Source of the DNA: Lactarius indigo
Lineage: Eukaryota; Basidiomycota; Agaricomycetes; Russulales; Russulaceae
DNA length: 64,000 bases
Direction: 5' to 3'
Assembly (NCBI GenBank): GCA_025766275.1
Contig: JAFKAC010000161.1
Coordinates: forward strand, 1 to 64,000
Part shown: positions 10,303-24,533 of the stretch, piece after piece
Position numbering within the stretch: position 1 is the stretch's first letter
Layout of the letters: each line of letters begins with the position of its first letter
Made by a program: the position numbers and the translations under genes
The notes under the pieces: generated by a model
What the model saw: only the letters and a program-made list of their open reading frames with translations
Database searches by the model: none
What the model was told of the DNA's origin: nothing

Positions 10303-11900
10303 CTACTTGGTGGTGCCAATCCCACGTCCGCCGCGACCTGGTCCCCCACGACCACGGAATCCACCACCACCACCCCGCATGTCACCATTTACGGGGGGAC
10401 CGCCGCGTGGTCTACTGACTGGACGCTCACCACGCTCTTTGCGAGTCTCGACCATGATACGCATCTGCTGGCCCTCCCCTGTGTCAATCCGAATGCCGCC
10501 CTCACCCCCCTGCGCGGTGGGAAGGGAGGCGGCGATGGCACGACGCGCGGCATCGATGGTGGTGAACTCGAGGAACGCGCATGCTTTGCTACGCACGATG
10601 TCAAGGTCTTTGATGGGTCCAAAACGAGTGGTCAAAGTGTTCCTCAAGGCTACCTCCGTAACACCCTCTTGTACGCTCTGTGAAAATGTTAGAAGGCGCC
10701 ATAGCACAAGTAGCTATGGAACGTAATCTTACCTTGACAAAGCATTGGGGATTTGAGACATTAGATGCGGCCACATATGCAGGATGGGAATCTCGTTGCT
10801 GCTGCTGTTGAGGTCGGGCGCCATGACTCACAGGTGTCTGGGTCCCACTCCCAGGGGATGATGAGCTGGCAGCCGGCGCTTCGCTGGTGCCACGAGACTC
10901 CTGCGCCACAGCTGAACCCCACTTCTTCGAGTTAGCTGCGGCCAGATTGGCCCATGTCTTCGGCGCAGGCGGGGCAGGTGGCAACGCAGGTTGAGAAGGA
11001 GCAACAGGTGGGGGAGGCTGTGATGGAGCGGGGGAGACAGCAGGTGGTGGGGCGGGTGACGCAGCTGGTGCCGGGGATTCCACGGTAGGTGCGGGTTCGG
11101 GTTCAGGAGTAGATGGTTTTTCAGGTGAAGCCGGGGCCAAGGTCTCGGGAACTTCATGCTCGGGCTCTGCATGTCCATTCGTGTGGGGCTCCGCAACAGG
11201 GGGTTCCGGTACAGGAACGACCTCTTCTGCGGGAGCTGCGGAAGGGGTGGGAGAAGCGGTCTGCACAGGTTCGGGAGCCTGAACGTCCACAGTAGGGGAT
11301 ACCGACTGCGGCGGCTCAGGTGATAGGGGAGAGTCAGCCTCTGGCAGAGATCGCGCGGAAACCGAAACCAGTTCGGCTTCAGTGACAACTTGCTCTAGCT
11401 CGTCTTCGTCGCTCTCAACGGTCTCCTCTTTGAGGAAGCGAAAGATGTCGTTGAGAACAAAGTAGCCGTTGGGTTGCTCGGCGAGGAAGAAGGTCTGAAC
11501 AAATTTCCGCCATGGTTCGCCACGGTTTGACATTTCGCCAATGACCTGAATGATAATGCCACCATTGGCAGAGGACTGTGCGTCGACAGAGTGGATGAAG
11601 ACCTTGCAGTCTTTAAACCCAATCGAGGTTATTTTGTTGTGAATTTCCTTTTCGAAAAGTTGAGACTGGTCGAAAAAAAGGTCATTCAACGATGAGACAG
11701 ACCTGTTGACCGTAACAGGGTGTGCCATCTTCGCCTTCCGTACCGTGAATGAACGTGGATGTTTTGTTGTAGAAACAGTGGAGACGCTCGGGATGCTTAT
11801 TCACGAATGTATAATATTGAGGGACAAATTGCCATCCCACTTCAGATGGGACGACGTTATTATGAGAAGAATCGTTGTTGGAAGGAGCGGTACTCGTCAT
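10303..11900 (-). CDS. G3BP-like protein: NTF2-like domain plus RRM
   Basis: Predicted RNA-binding protein of the G3BP/Bre5/Nxt3 family, linked to stress granules and deubiquitinase cofactor function. Exons 11900-11703, 11647-10733 and 10677-10303 give 495 residues. The NTF2-like domain occupies about residues 20-140 (VGWQFVPQYYTFVNKHPERLHCFYN, split as VGWQFVPQYYTF and HPERLHCFY; then KDCKVFIHSVDAQSS, GGIIIQVIGEMSN and FVQTFFLAEQPNGYFVLND). A roughly 200-residue Pro/Ala/Glu/Val-rich linker follows, containing KTWANLAA. An RRM comes next (CFVKSVQEGV, TTRFGPIKDLDIVRSKACAF) and a C-terminal RGG tail (RGGGGGFRGRGGPGRGGRG). The first intron was placed so that GQQ joins EIHNKI, as in relatives. 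Confidence 0.9.
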
Positions 11901-12190
11901 GATGGGGTGGAGAAAGCTGTGGAGGTTAGAAGAGGGTAGAGTCGGGGACAAATGAACATACTGATGCGATGAATGTGGAGAGAATAAATGCGAAAGGAGA
12001 ATCTAAGAGAAATTGAGAGAGAGCAGATTTCAGAAGTCGGGCAGTTGAGTCAACGTCGTCGAGGACGGTGCGCAAAAGTCTGAACGCGGCAGACAAACTT
12101 TCTCAGTCCGGCATCTCCCGTGCCACTTCATCGCACAACCTAACTACACTCGAACAAATCTAGCTGCTGCGTTCGTAATGCGTATCGTCC

Positions 12191-13792
<1,602 letters not shown>

Positions 13793-14458
13793 GGTACAAT
13801 GGAGTGTAGCTAGGTGATGGTTGAGATGGTTGAAATAAAAGAGTCGACCTCGCTGAGACCAAGAACAAAAAGTGTGCTCAAGCGCCAGAGATTGGGTTCT
13901 ACTCTAAGTGAACGCCCTAATCTGGACTGGCTCCCCACACTCGCCATGACAATAACCTTCGTCGCCAGGCAATGCTGTTATTTTCGACTCGTGAGTTTAC
14001 CCATATCCATTGAGTTCTCACGTTCTCACCGCCCTTGTAACCCCGTTGCCTGAGAACTGACTGTTGCCGTCAATCGTCCTGTCTACGGCATTTGACACCT
14101 GATCCCAGCTATTGGTCGTGGTAGACGCACCTTGCGTCCTCGCCTCTCATGCGCCATGTAGTCTAATGGGTCTGCCGGAAATAAGGCGAAAGTACAGTTC
14201 AACTGAGAGTACAGTATCGTCTACGGGTCGTTGTACATGCGACGCGACGCGACGGCTGTCACGTCGTGAGGACTACATTTCCCGGCAGCGTGAGCCGTCG
14301 TAGCCGTGTATCTTGCAGATCACATGCCAGTTTGTGCTTGGATCACATTGGTATTCCATGCCGTGAATAGTGTTACGATTTCGTATACATAGCAAGGCGA
14401 TACACGAGCAGAATCAGGAACGAATAACACTGTATACACGTCTAAAATGCATGAAGCC
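13793..14458. other. Intergenic upstream of the MAP kinase
   Basis: Contains the MAPK 5' flank and the 3' flank of the next minus-strand gene. Small ORFs only. Confidence 0.5.
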
Positions 14459-17400
14459 TCAAACCCCCCCTCCCTCGTGGTTGGACATTGGGTATACATT
14501 ATCAGTATCTGGCGCACGTGGAGAGGGGCGTTCCCGACGTGATAAAAAGACGAAAAGGTTGTAGCACCTAGTTCCACCATGACTAAACGCATGCGTGATG
14601 GACGGTAGCAGGCTGCTGGACCACACCTCCCTGCCATCACTGGACTCCCAGGCCCATCGGATGCAAGACACAACGAGGGCAGCCAACATGGCCGAGGCCA
14701 CCGCAACAATGACCCGTGTTGGGGTGTTTGACCGATACAAACTAAAGAGTAGCAGCGCAATAAAAAACATGACCATCCTGTCGTCCAGGGTCGGAGAAGA
14801 GGGGATAATAAACGCCAATGAGCTCAAAGAAGGATCCGGGAGGACGGGAGATGACCTACGCCCACATTAGCAGTGCCCACGGGAGACTGAAAATAATGGC
14901 CATCGGTTCTAGACCGAATATCCGATGAGTACTCTTGTAAAGGTAGGTAGACTGCCGCAACATGATTAGCTGGGCACGGAGACCTAACCGACATAGTCCA
15001 CTTACCGCGCCTGCGGGGTCTTCCTTCTGTTTGGAACGGTTATGACGAACCAGGAACAGGCCGACGACGATGCTTCCCACGCTCGCCAAAATCGATATGG
15101 AACTAGCGATTTGCGCAGGAGACACAAAAATATCGAGCGAGCTTGCACTCGTCATCTCGCTGTTGTTGATATTGGAAATAACCACGCCAGAGATGGCGAG
15201 GAACCCGACATTTGCTGTAAGCATCACGGTTGACTAGGATATCGATCGTGTGAGGCTTGAGAATTCTAGTTTGAATGCAACACCACGACGTACCCAGAGA
15301 ATCAGCTCTTCCCACTCTCCTACTAGTTTAGTCATGAAGTTTTTCCAGACCGTCTCAATGATGATTTCATCCGTCCACAGTTTTTTAATATCCTGTAGAT
15401 GAACTTCCGGCGCCAAGAAAAGCACCGGGGACAGCAACGTGATAAGTAGCGACCTTTCTTGGTTGACCCCTGAGTAGACTGTCTGGTTTCTGATTAATCG
15501 GGCGTGCTGCTGTCCGTGGATATATAGAAACCTCCAGTGTGCTGAACACGTGTGTTTGTCAGTGAACGACAGGTGTATGTGATATTCTGGATTTACCGAA
15601 AAAAGAAAGGAGTCGGGCTTGGTAAACACCTCGTAAGTAACATGAGACCAAAGTCAAACCTATTCTGAGACTCACTGACGCCGGCAGTGTGGTACACCAC
15701 ACCAGCATCGGATTCGGACTCTGTGCTACAACGTCAGTAGCATTCGTCGTCCTTGTAGCGCTTCGGCGTACCCTTGGCTTTTCGCACAAGTTTGATCATC
15801 TTTTGCATGGTATCATCATCATATGGTAGAGTCGAAGATTTTGAGGTCATGACGTCTGTGGTACCAATCATTGAGTTGTATCGTGGAGGCACAGTCAGAG
15901 ACATAGTTACCCATGCACCCATGCGACAAGATCCCGACGAGTTCGTCGTAAACCGCGGGTTGAAGACAGCGACCATTAAAAACGGCTGGAAAGAGAGACC
16001 AATGAGTCCTAAAAATAGAACATCAATGCGCAAGTTTTAAATCTAGCCTAAAATAGCCGACGCACCAATAAAGAGCCTCTAACCGATGCTCTGTATACCA
16101 GATCAGCGGGAACGGAGACTAAATTTTTGAATATGAAATCTGTAACGCACTGACGTGGGCAGGTGAGGTAACATGGAAGACCTCAGATATCATGTGGTTC
16201 GCGTCGCACACGTCGAGCCAGAACAAGCATCGTGTTTCGTGGCAGGCATAGTAATAAGACCACTGTATCCGCCCATTGTCTGTGGGCATAATGTCAAGCA
16301 CCAAGTCATAGTTGTTTGATGGGATTGTTAATTCTTCTTGACGTATAATCCACTGTAGGTAATCGTAGAACGCTTCCATCTCCTCCTTCAACTCGAAGTC
16401 GTGCATATCTGTGTCAGTGAACAACCTCTTCGATCGTGGGTCGGTCACAACTAGGTACTTATTAAGGTAATGATGCACACACCCTGTCTTTATTGTAGAA
16501 ATAAAGGGCCCCATCTGGGTGGGTGGCTGGTATCCAAGGAGCACAATCGACTACTTCGGGTGGGTTTTGCTCGGGATCAATCTGCTTTGGGACGCTAGGG
16601 GGTCTCCATTAGACATTGGTGATTACTTATGTCGCATACATACTGAGGAAAAGTCGTTGTCAAAGGCTGAATATCGTAGTTTATCCTATTGCGGGGACTG
16701 CCAAAAGAGGTGAGAAATTGATGGAGTAATATTAATATTTACTTGCACCGTGACAGTCTTTGTGTATCGTGGGATTTGTTCGGAGACTACCAACTGCAAA
16801 AAACGACCAGGAGGCAGGTCGAAGTCAGATATCGAAGAAGTGGCCGTAGGAGTAAGCTGGGGCGATTCGTCAGGTAAGTCGGGGGGGATGGAAATGGGAG
16901 ATGAATGGACAGTGGGAGAGCCTGTGGAATACGGCTCCTCGGATGGTGGTGAGTCGGCCAAATGGCTACGAGTAACCGATTCTGTTGACGGGTTCTCGAT
17001 TTTCACAATCACACTCGTTGAAGACTGTCCTTTGTGATGACCGTGTACACCTGTTGGGCTTGGCGACGCGTGGGAATGGGGGGAAACTTCGAGATGCTCT
17101 GTTGATGGCCCAGATCCAAATTGGCGATGAGCTGCTTTGGGATTTCCTTTTGGCTGGCCAAGCGGTGTGTGCACGGATTCGTGGGAATGCGATTGGATGA
17201 TAGCGAGCCTGTCACTGGCGCGGCTTTGGGTGCTGTGAATGCTGATGCTGGAACAGCTACGATTGGAGTATATCACCGCATCAAGAACCGATGTCGGGTA
17301 TGCCTGGCGGTGATCACTCTGAGGTTTTGCGGTGAGGTTGGCAGGTGCCGGGTGAGTGTCGGATGAGCCCGCTAGTTGATTGGCAACGATCGTGCTCGGG

Positions 17401-17663
17401 TGACGGGGGTGGCGGGCCGACGCTGGAATATTACTGCAAGCCGCCGCAACCACATCTAAACGAGCCCCAGTGCCAGGAAGCGAACATTCAGCCTGCTCAG
17501 CTCTCGGAAATGTATCCTTCCCAGTGTTCCTCGGGCGCCAAATACCAAACCTGCGAGCGAGGAAAGCTAAAAACGGGCCCCAGGACTTGAAGCAGCGATC
17601 GAGTCCCCTTGTAAAGCGTAGCTTGCATAGAAATTTGAGGAAAACTTGGAGTACGGAGGCCAT
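14459..17663 (-). CDS. Agaricomycete multi-span membrane protein with WW-like motif
   Basis: Twelve exons: 17663-16743, 16581-16483, 16427-16151, 16090-16066, 16008-15911, 15855-15772, 15720-15676, 15629-15597, 15541-15294, 15233-15006, 14951-14860, 14777-14459, giving 822 residues. Exon 1 encodes a roughly 300-residue Ser/Pro/His-rich disordered region. A WW-like motif follows (W-x5-HPDGALYFYN), then WSYYYACHETRCLFWLD, HRLEALYWTHWSLFP, YDELVGILSHGC, FLYIHGQQHARL, LLSPVLFLAPEVHL and EEWEELILW-type blocks. At least three C-terminal membrane spans are visible (VMLTANVGFLAIS, ASVGSIVVGLFLV, MVMFFIALLLFSL). I know this as a large uncharacterised family in mushroom-forming fungi; its function is unknown. 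Intron 1 is 161 bp, longer than the rest. Although only exon 1 is long, the later exons join in frame throughout, so the gene looks intact. Confidence 0.85.
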
Positions 17664-17864
17664 GCGGAGTGTGTACAACTCATAGGGTCAAGGAGCAAAG
17701 GCCATGGCGGTGTTTTCGACATACTGTAACTCGCAGGTGCCTCGTGCCCCACATATAGTACAGTACAATACACCGCAGTGCACAGCCCTCTTGGCGTGCT
17801 TACCACACCTCCGGATACCCCGTGTTGGAAACTTCAAATATATTGTTTTCTTGTCCAATCACAT

Positions 17865-18712
17865 CTAAATTATTGCATGAATGCACCTTATCCTTTCCTT
17901 TTGGCCTTTTGGCCTACACCAGTGCATTAGATAGAGCCGTTGGTAACCTAGATGCTCTTGGTAGCTCGTACGAAGAAAGCGGTCCGAAAAGCCGCCAGCA
18001 GAATGACTTGCTGCGATCTCCGGTTTGTAGCCAGTCGTTCCGTCGACGGTGGTGGCCCAGGGACCTACCAAAGCATGGCGATATGGTGAGCATCCTGGAC
18101 CCGCACTTTCGATCCGAGAGAAAAAAACACAATGCGTCAGGTTGGGAAATTTGGGCCCCAACCGGACAGGACCGTCCTTGGTCGCGCCGTTCCCTTTGCT
18201 CCAGCATTCCCAACAGCGAAAAGGACGCTGACACCACGCGGACCGAGCTGTGCGCAAATACATTGTACATTCCCTCGGGAAGGTGTGGCTGGCTAGGGTC
18301 GTACCCCCCACCATTGACCTGTACAACGGGGAAGCTCGCGCCTGCCGCGTCGGAGCGGTATGTACGCACGAACGCCGCTAAGTCCGCTAGGCTCGGATAA
18401 CTCCAAAATCTCCCGTAATCCAGGGGAAGTCAAAGGAGGTCGTTGACACGACACCCAGCACGTGCCCGTGCAACGCGGCAGGAAGCGCATAGTCGACAGT
18501 GCGGACAATGGCTCCACTCCCCTCGGCGTGCCTGTAAAGCTGGTATGACGGAGAGTGTTGGCTTGGGTCACAGACAAGCTTTCTAGCATCAGTGTATGTC
18601 GCCATGTGTCATGGAGATGGACGAGGGGAGTACACCGGGGTGTTCGAGCAGAAATTATCGAGCGTCTCTGAATTCGGAGCGACCTGTTCCATAGGAAGGT
18701 GTGCACTACAGT
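17865..18712 (-). pseudogene. Sedolisin-type tripeptidyl-peptidase pseudogene
   Basis: Minus-strand fragments in different frames match, in order, a secreted S53 serine peptidase (TPP1/sedolisin). They are a prodomain piece (LPMEQVAPNSETLDNF), SISMTHGD followed by a stop, LSVTQANTL in another frame, SYQLYRHAEGSGAIVRTVDYALPAALHGHV, given as SYQLYRHAEG and DYALPAALHGHV, the pair WSYPSLADLAAFVRTYRSDA and FPVVQVNGGGYDPSQPH, a MYNVFAHSSVRVVSASF piece, and finally VDGTTGYKPEIAASHSAGGF with SDRF and SYQEHLG. The region between NGGGYDPS and MYNVFA, which should hold the catalytic Glu and Asp, is deleted. No start, signal peptide or clear catalytic Ser segment remains. Several frameshifts make it non-functional. 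Confidence 0.75.
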
Positions 18713-19854
18713 ATATTTGCGCCAGAACAGTGACACGTGTGAGTACACGCATGAGCGAAGAAATGATGGAGGATGCGCTGTGGGTGCCTGGGCTGCTGAT
18801 ATCATGTGACTAGAGCATGTCGGTCAAGGGGTTCCCATTGTGGGGCTTGAGCGCAATGTAAAGGTCGACCATGGTACCCAGAAAGCAGGCGACCCAGGCT
18901 CGCCCAGTTCTTCAGGGCGTGTCTCAGGAGTACTTCGTGTGCATGTCGTCCCAATGTGGTAAGAGGGGCTTCGCGTAACAAGAGGAACACTGGCGGCGGT
19001 AAGTAAGGACAGAGTACGGTGATACAATGGCAGCGCGTGATTACAAGACGTCACTGAGACGATGTCTACGATACAATGAGCTCGTGAGGTTGAGACAGGC
19101 CCGAGGTCAAGAATAAGGACTAGAGCAATACGAATGCTTTTGATGCTAGAATGATTTTTTTTTTTTTTCGAATCCATTAGAGTGCGCCTTGGGGTACATA
19201 GCCCTATGTGGCACTTTAACAATACGTGTTCCTCCCTGCCCTTATCCTTCTACTTCCCGTTCCTTCATCACTTCGCATTAGAACACCTCCCCGCTCCTCG
19301 AGAGGAGCGGCGCTAGAATGAACAGGACACGACCACTGACTGAGACAGAATTGAAATGTCCAACCAAGCTACCGTGACATAGTAGACTATACAAAGGTGT
19401 CGCATGGAAAAATGGTATTATTGGGTAAGCGATAGGACAAGATTCGTGCACTGGATCCAGCAGTTAGGAGGACGTTTTCAAAACAGAGTTGCGATAGAGC
19501 CGCGACTTTCGCGTTCATTAACGCTCATGCACTCATGGTTGGGGAAGGTTGGGAGAATCTTTGGAGTCACGTGAACGCCGAACTCTCCTGCCAGTGGCGG
19601 CGTGCTTGTCAAGGTCAGGTCATAGGATTTTGCAAATTCTTAGCCCACTTCCACGGTGGTACGCTGCAGATGGACAAGCAAAAAGGTGTGACAAAATAGA
19701 CACTAGTAGTATACGAGATCCTAAGGCTATACGGCAGACAATACTTAACGAGGAACGAGGAAATGTACGAAAGGGGGAGGATCAGCCACAGATGGAAAAG
19801 CACATAATAGTATCCACTGCAGTAGTAAGGTGAGTGGCGCGTCCATCGCCACTC
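18713..19854. other. Intergenic stretch
   Basis: Holds the possible decayed 5' end of the sedolisin pseudogene and the 3' flank of the SWI3-like gene. A T tract of about 14 lies near 19155-19168. No supported gene. Confidence 0.45.
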
Positions 19855-22040
19855 TTAAGATAGGGTGGCGATGTTCCCTCCGCTCAGGGGGCCCCCTTCA
19901 CTTTCTACGGTAGTATTACCTTGCAACTCGGTTGCGCGCAATCCCTGGCCGGTAGTTCCCAACCCAGTTTGCGCGATCGCTGCCGCCACGGCACCCGTGG
20001 TACTAGTACCGTTCGAGTGCTTGGCGAGCTCGGTGCGCACGCCTTCAAGGGCGCGCTTCAAGCCAATACGTTCATTGACCAATGATACTCTCGCGGCCTC
20101 GAGCGTCCGCCGCTCCTCTTCTAGTAGATCCTCCAATTCCTCGAACTGCGACATCTTCAGCTCCAATTTTGTCAGCGTCAGCTTGATCACCGCCGCGAGC
20201 GTTGAACGGATCTGTGTCTCCTCGGCATCGGCAAGGGAAGAGGCTGCCTTGGCAGACGAGCTCAGGGCCAACTTCGCTGCACGTACAGCCTTTGAGTGTG
20301 GTATGCCAGGTGCAGGTTTCGTAGGTGGACCATCGACAGACATCTCATCGGCCGCGGAGACAGAGGTAGTGTTGGAGGCATCAACGGGGGCAGATGACTT
20401 CTCAGCAGTATCCTCGTCCATGCTGTCTTTTGCGGCGTTATCTTTATTTTCTGACTCTGATTGCTCTTTGGAGCCGTCTAGTACAGGCTTGGTGTCTTCG
20501 TTGTCGATGGTGAGGTCATGTAACGCCGTCTTTGCCGCTTCGGCAGCAACTCCCGGGCCCACGACACCAGCAAGGAACGCGACGACGCTCATGACGGGGT
20601 TGTCTGCTTGCTCAAAAGGTACCCGCGCATATCGTAACGCGCCCATCTCGCCTTCGCATGAGAGGTACGGGTCTTCGATCGGTAGCTCAAGGAACTTGCG
20701 TATGCATTGTTGTGCCGAGCGTGTGCCGACGTGTGCCTCGATGGCGAACCAGTCGTCGTCGTACATTTCCACCGCTTCGAGCAGAAGCAAGACCTCTTGA
20801 TCCGTCCACGCATCCCCGTTGCCTGCGCCATGCGAATTTCCACCGCTGCTTACGTTTGAGAGTTTGACGAAGTCGCCACTGAACATAGTCGATGGGAAAC
20901 GGCCGTCCAGGTAACACGGCTGGCAGAGCTCAAAATCTTTCACCTTGAGGGAGTGATACCGCACGGCTGTGCAGTCAGAGCCGCAGGTATCGCATTTGTA
21001 GGTCACTGTCGCAATACTTCGTCCCGTGGAGCCATTTACAGCACCTGAAGCTGCACCGTTCGCTAGTGTGCTCGCCTCTGTCTCTGTAACCTGTCGGGAT
21101 GCTTTTGAAGTAGTTTGGTAGATGTTGGAACGGAGCTCGAGCGAGGCGGGAGTAGCAGACGGTTGGGACTTGACGCCGTTGATAGCTGTATTAGGGTGCT
21201 GCGATGGGCGAGTACCAGGATGGAGGGATTGGAGACCGCGGGGAGTGTCGAGAATGACCCGGAAGTGACCTGTAAATGGCGGAGCAAGAGCGGCGGGACG
21301 CGCTTCCGGGTCAATCTATATGAAGCCATGTTATATCAGGCTTTCGGTGAATGTCAGTAAAGATTCATACGCACCTGGTAGTTGATTAGACCCCATTGTT
21401 CCAGAAATGCGTGCACACGCATGATAGCGCATACGTCGCCAGCGAGATTGCGTCTGCACGCGGTGACAGTGAGATACTCGGTTGGCCTGAGACGATAGGT
21501 GTTGATCATAAAGTCCCGATAATCCTTGTAGATAGAGGGAGTTTTTGATCTGTTTCGCGAGTTGAAGAACTCTGGGAGTGCGCGTCGCTCGACAGGATGG
21601 ATCTTGGACATGTCGAACCACGCGGAGTAGGAAGGTATGATGACCTCGTGCGTCTGTGCGGCGAGGTATTTGCGGGCTTGGTCTTCAACGCGCTGTCTGT
21701 TAGCCTCGAGTTGCGCGGGGTCCTCTTCGTCGTTCTCTTCGCCAGACTCTGCCTCTTCTTCACCTCCCTCTGCCATTTCCACGTCTGCGGTTTCCTCCTC
21801 GCCCTCTTTCTTCAACACCTTGACTTTCCCACCAGTTTCTGGACCAGGTACTGCTGGTGGGTCGTTTGGGAGGTTTCCAAGTTCGCCACCTTGGATAGGA
21901 TCCAGTTCGGCGCGTTTTCCTGGGGCGTTGTCCGGGTCGACGGGTGTTGCACCTTGATTCTGTGGTGGAACATTGAGTTTTATGCGTTTTGTGTCGGATG
22001 AAGACGGAGATGGAGATGCGGTGCGCTTTGGTGAGTCCAT
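19855..22040 (-). CDS. SWI3/RSC8-type SWI/SNF-RSC chromatin-remodelling subunit
   Basis: Core scaffold subunit of SWI/SNF or RSC nucleosome remodellers, nuclear. Two exons (22040-21375 and 21315-19855) encode 708 residues. An acidic, disordered N-terminus is followed by a SWIRM domain at about residues 140-222 ([51 protein letters not shown]). A ZZ-type zinc finger lies at about 328-357 ([18 protein letters not shown]). A SANT domain lies at about 390-435 ([32 protein letters not shown]). A predicted coiled coil lies at about 600-655 ([16 protein letters not shown]). This domain order is diagnostic. The start ATG is at 22040; the frame continues upstream but without an ATG. It shares a short promoter with the plus-strand PPR-like gene. 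Confidence 0.93.
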
Positions 22041-22176
22041 AACCAATTCGCGTCAAAGTGACGAGTCGAGCGTTCACCTTAACCTTTGCGCTTTCGGGTC
22101 CGCCCTCCTCAACAAATCACGATTTTCTCACGCTCACCACGTGCCAATCCCTGCCACTCGCACTCACTTCTGGTTC
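22041..22176. promoter_or_regulatory. Divergent promoter, 136 bp
   Basis: The only DNA between the start codons of the SWI3-like gene (left) and the PPR-like gene (right). Both core promoters must lie here or reach into the neighbouring gene. No clear TATA box. Confidence 0.5.
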
Positions 22177-24533
22177 ATGACCTCGGCCATCTTGGCCCTC
22201 CCAAACGGACTCGCTCGTCTTCCCAATCATCTCAGGTCTCTTTTATGGACTCCTTCTCTCAAGGCATTCAGCACTTCCTTAACAATCGACAGGGAAGAAA
22301 CTCCAGCAATGAAGGCTTTACGCGACATACCCTACCCATCTAATTCCCCAGACCCTTCCATTTTCGAGTCTTGGTCAGACGAATACAGTGGTGATTCTTT
22401 ACCTCGCGCAACACAGTCTCTAAAGAAGCCGACCCCGCCCTGGATTACAAGTCGACACCATCATCCGAGTGTGGTACTCGAGAAACTATTGTGGGATGGA
22501 AAGTATGATGAAGCAGAAGACGTGCGCGAAGAGCTAGTAAGAATGGGTGTGCCTATACGCCTCAATGTTGTTTACCATCGTCTTGCCTGGCACATCCTGT
22601 GCCAACGCCCTTGGCCCCCAAATCGTCCGGAGCAGTTCGCAAATTGGCTCTCTCTCCTTCCGAACCTTGCCGAAAACAAAAAGTCGACCCATTTCAACCA
22701 GCTCAAGGCGGCGCTACTTTTTAATTCGAGTACCTTGGATCTCGAGAGCGTTGTTCGTTTTGGCGTCATCCTTTCTTCGAAGGGATACATCCGAAGTGTG
22801 GGAGCTACTGTCGTTTCTTGTTTGACCCGTTATGCCGATCCAGAGACCAGCTCCCGCATCTTAGACGAGATGATGGCCGCCGACGATAACTACAAGCGGA
22901 ACAAGCTTGGTCTGACGAACAAGGCGAGAACTCGTTTTAAAGATACCTCGAAGCGGCTGTGGAGCATTGTCGTTCGGACTCATTGCACCCTTGATCGATC
23001 AAAAGTCGCGTTTCAAGTGGCCAAGAGAGTGCACGAACGTGGCATTTATCTCACACAATACACCTATCAGTACCTTTTAGGAAAGCTGGAAGCCGACGGC
23101 TTAGACGAGTTAGCATCGGACATTCGGACTCTCCCCGGTTGTGAATCTCTCGGTGTTGCGAAAAGCCGATTCGTCATCAGGGACACCCCCACCCCCACTC
23201 CTGAACCGATACCCACTATCTCTCCTGATCGAAGTTTTGTTGCTAACGAGGCTTCTGCCTTGGCCATCCTGAAGCAAAGTTCGGTTTTGGGATTACCGAC
23301 CTACGCAACTAACATTGTACCCTATTTCGATATATACAAAATCGGCGTTCGGGGTGGCCCAGCGGTGATCAAGCTTCGCTCGCACGCGTACCAGCTTTCG
23401 TTCACCGCGCTGTCGGCGGTCCTCCTCGCAGAGCTTTTGCACCATCATCGGCGCGGCCAGTTTACGCACGTTCTCTGGGTTTTTGAGAAGTTTTTTCATG
23501 TCGTTGGTGTCCCCGCGGCAGAAGTCACACGACGCCTGTGGAAGCGCGACCACTATCCTCCGCACAAGCGCCTCCACCACTGGGCCCTCCCGCCTCGCAT
23601 CACCAAAACGACCTTCAATCTTCCGTCCAGGCTGTGGCCGACGGCTTATCACACCGCCCTCGTCTGGACAGCGCTCGTGCAGCTCTGCGATACCGAGGAG
23701 GATGTCTTTGCTCTCTATGACCAACTTCTCCAGCGCAGCGCGGGACAATATCCTCGCCAGCAAGGCCTCTCGATCCACAACTACCACCCTCATAGCGGCG
23801 GTGGCGTCGATTTCTCATACGCCGACAAATATGACGCCGCGCATTTCCGGTCATTCCTCGTCGCGAACACGTTGCTGCGCGGCGCCGCACAGGGCTTACG
23901 GGTCCTCAGCGACATGCAGGACCGTGGCATCGCACCTACCGCGCGAATACTTAGCACCGGCGCGGCACTACAGGCACGGCATGGCGAGCCGGCTATGGCG
24001 CTGCACATGCTCGGGGTAATGCACGAGGTGCTCGAGGAACGCTCGGGCGCGGGATCGGGCTCGGAGTGGGATGCCAATGCCGACTTTGATCCCAAATCCG
24101 AGTCGGCGGCGCGCAGCGCGTGGGGACAGCTGCTCGTTGCGTATACGGCCGTGCTGCGCGGACTCGTCGACCGCCGTGCTCTCGAGCCAGCGCGTAGCGT
24201 CGCCGAGATGCTCCGTGAGAAACTCGGGTACGGTTTGGAGGGCAGTGGCGCCGCGGCAGGTGGGAACGAGCGGACGGACGCCGTGCTGCGCTTTTTGCGG
24301 CGGCTCGAGGTGGAAGGACCTAACGCGGAGCCGGAGCCCAGAGATGCGGCAATACTGTTTAGAGCGGTGGACCCCTCGCAGCAGGAGCGTTATTCGTACC
24401 CTTTCCTCAAGCGAGATAGCCGGGTAAGCCCTTTTTTTCGCACCCTGATTCTCCATCAATCATTGGACGAAATTTTTTTTTTGCTGCCATGCAGATCATC
24501 AAGCTTCTCAACGCCGTTCCGGGTTCGAACTGA
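22177..24533 (+). CDS. Mitochondrial PPR-like protein
   Basis: Two exons (22177-24423 and 24495-24533) encode 761 residues. The N-terminus MTSAILALPNGLARLPNHLR has the basic amphipathic make-up of a mitochondrial presequence. The body is helical with spaced repeats resembling pentatricopeptide motifs: DEAEDVREELVRMGVPIRLN, QVAKRVHERGIYLTQYTYQY, RVLSDMQDRGIAPTARILST and ARSVAEMLREKLGYG. Such fungal proteins usually act in mitochondrial RNA processing or translation, but no specific orthologue is recognised. The short last exon (IIKLLNAVPGSN) is inferred from a good GTAAGC...TGCAG intron; without it the frame runs on to 24684 through AT- and T-rich DNA that does not look coding. Confidence 0.7.

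Noticed and set aside
11901..11951. Longer N-terminus for the G3BP-like protein
   Set aside because: It would begin at TTG; the ATG at 11900 precedes the expected short leader before the NTF2-like domain.
16750..17366. Plus-strand ORFs opposite exon 1 of the membrane-protein gene
   Set aside because: They are shadows of a Ser/Pro/His-rich coding exon on the minus strand.
21973..22176. Upstream extension of the PPR-like frame to 21973
   Set aside because: The extension starts at TTG, overlaps the start of the SWI3-like gene and does not look like a presequence; the ATG at 22177 begins a good mitochondrial targeting sequence.
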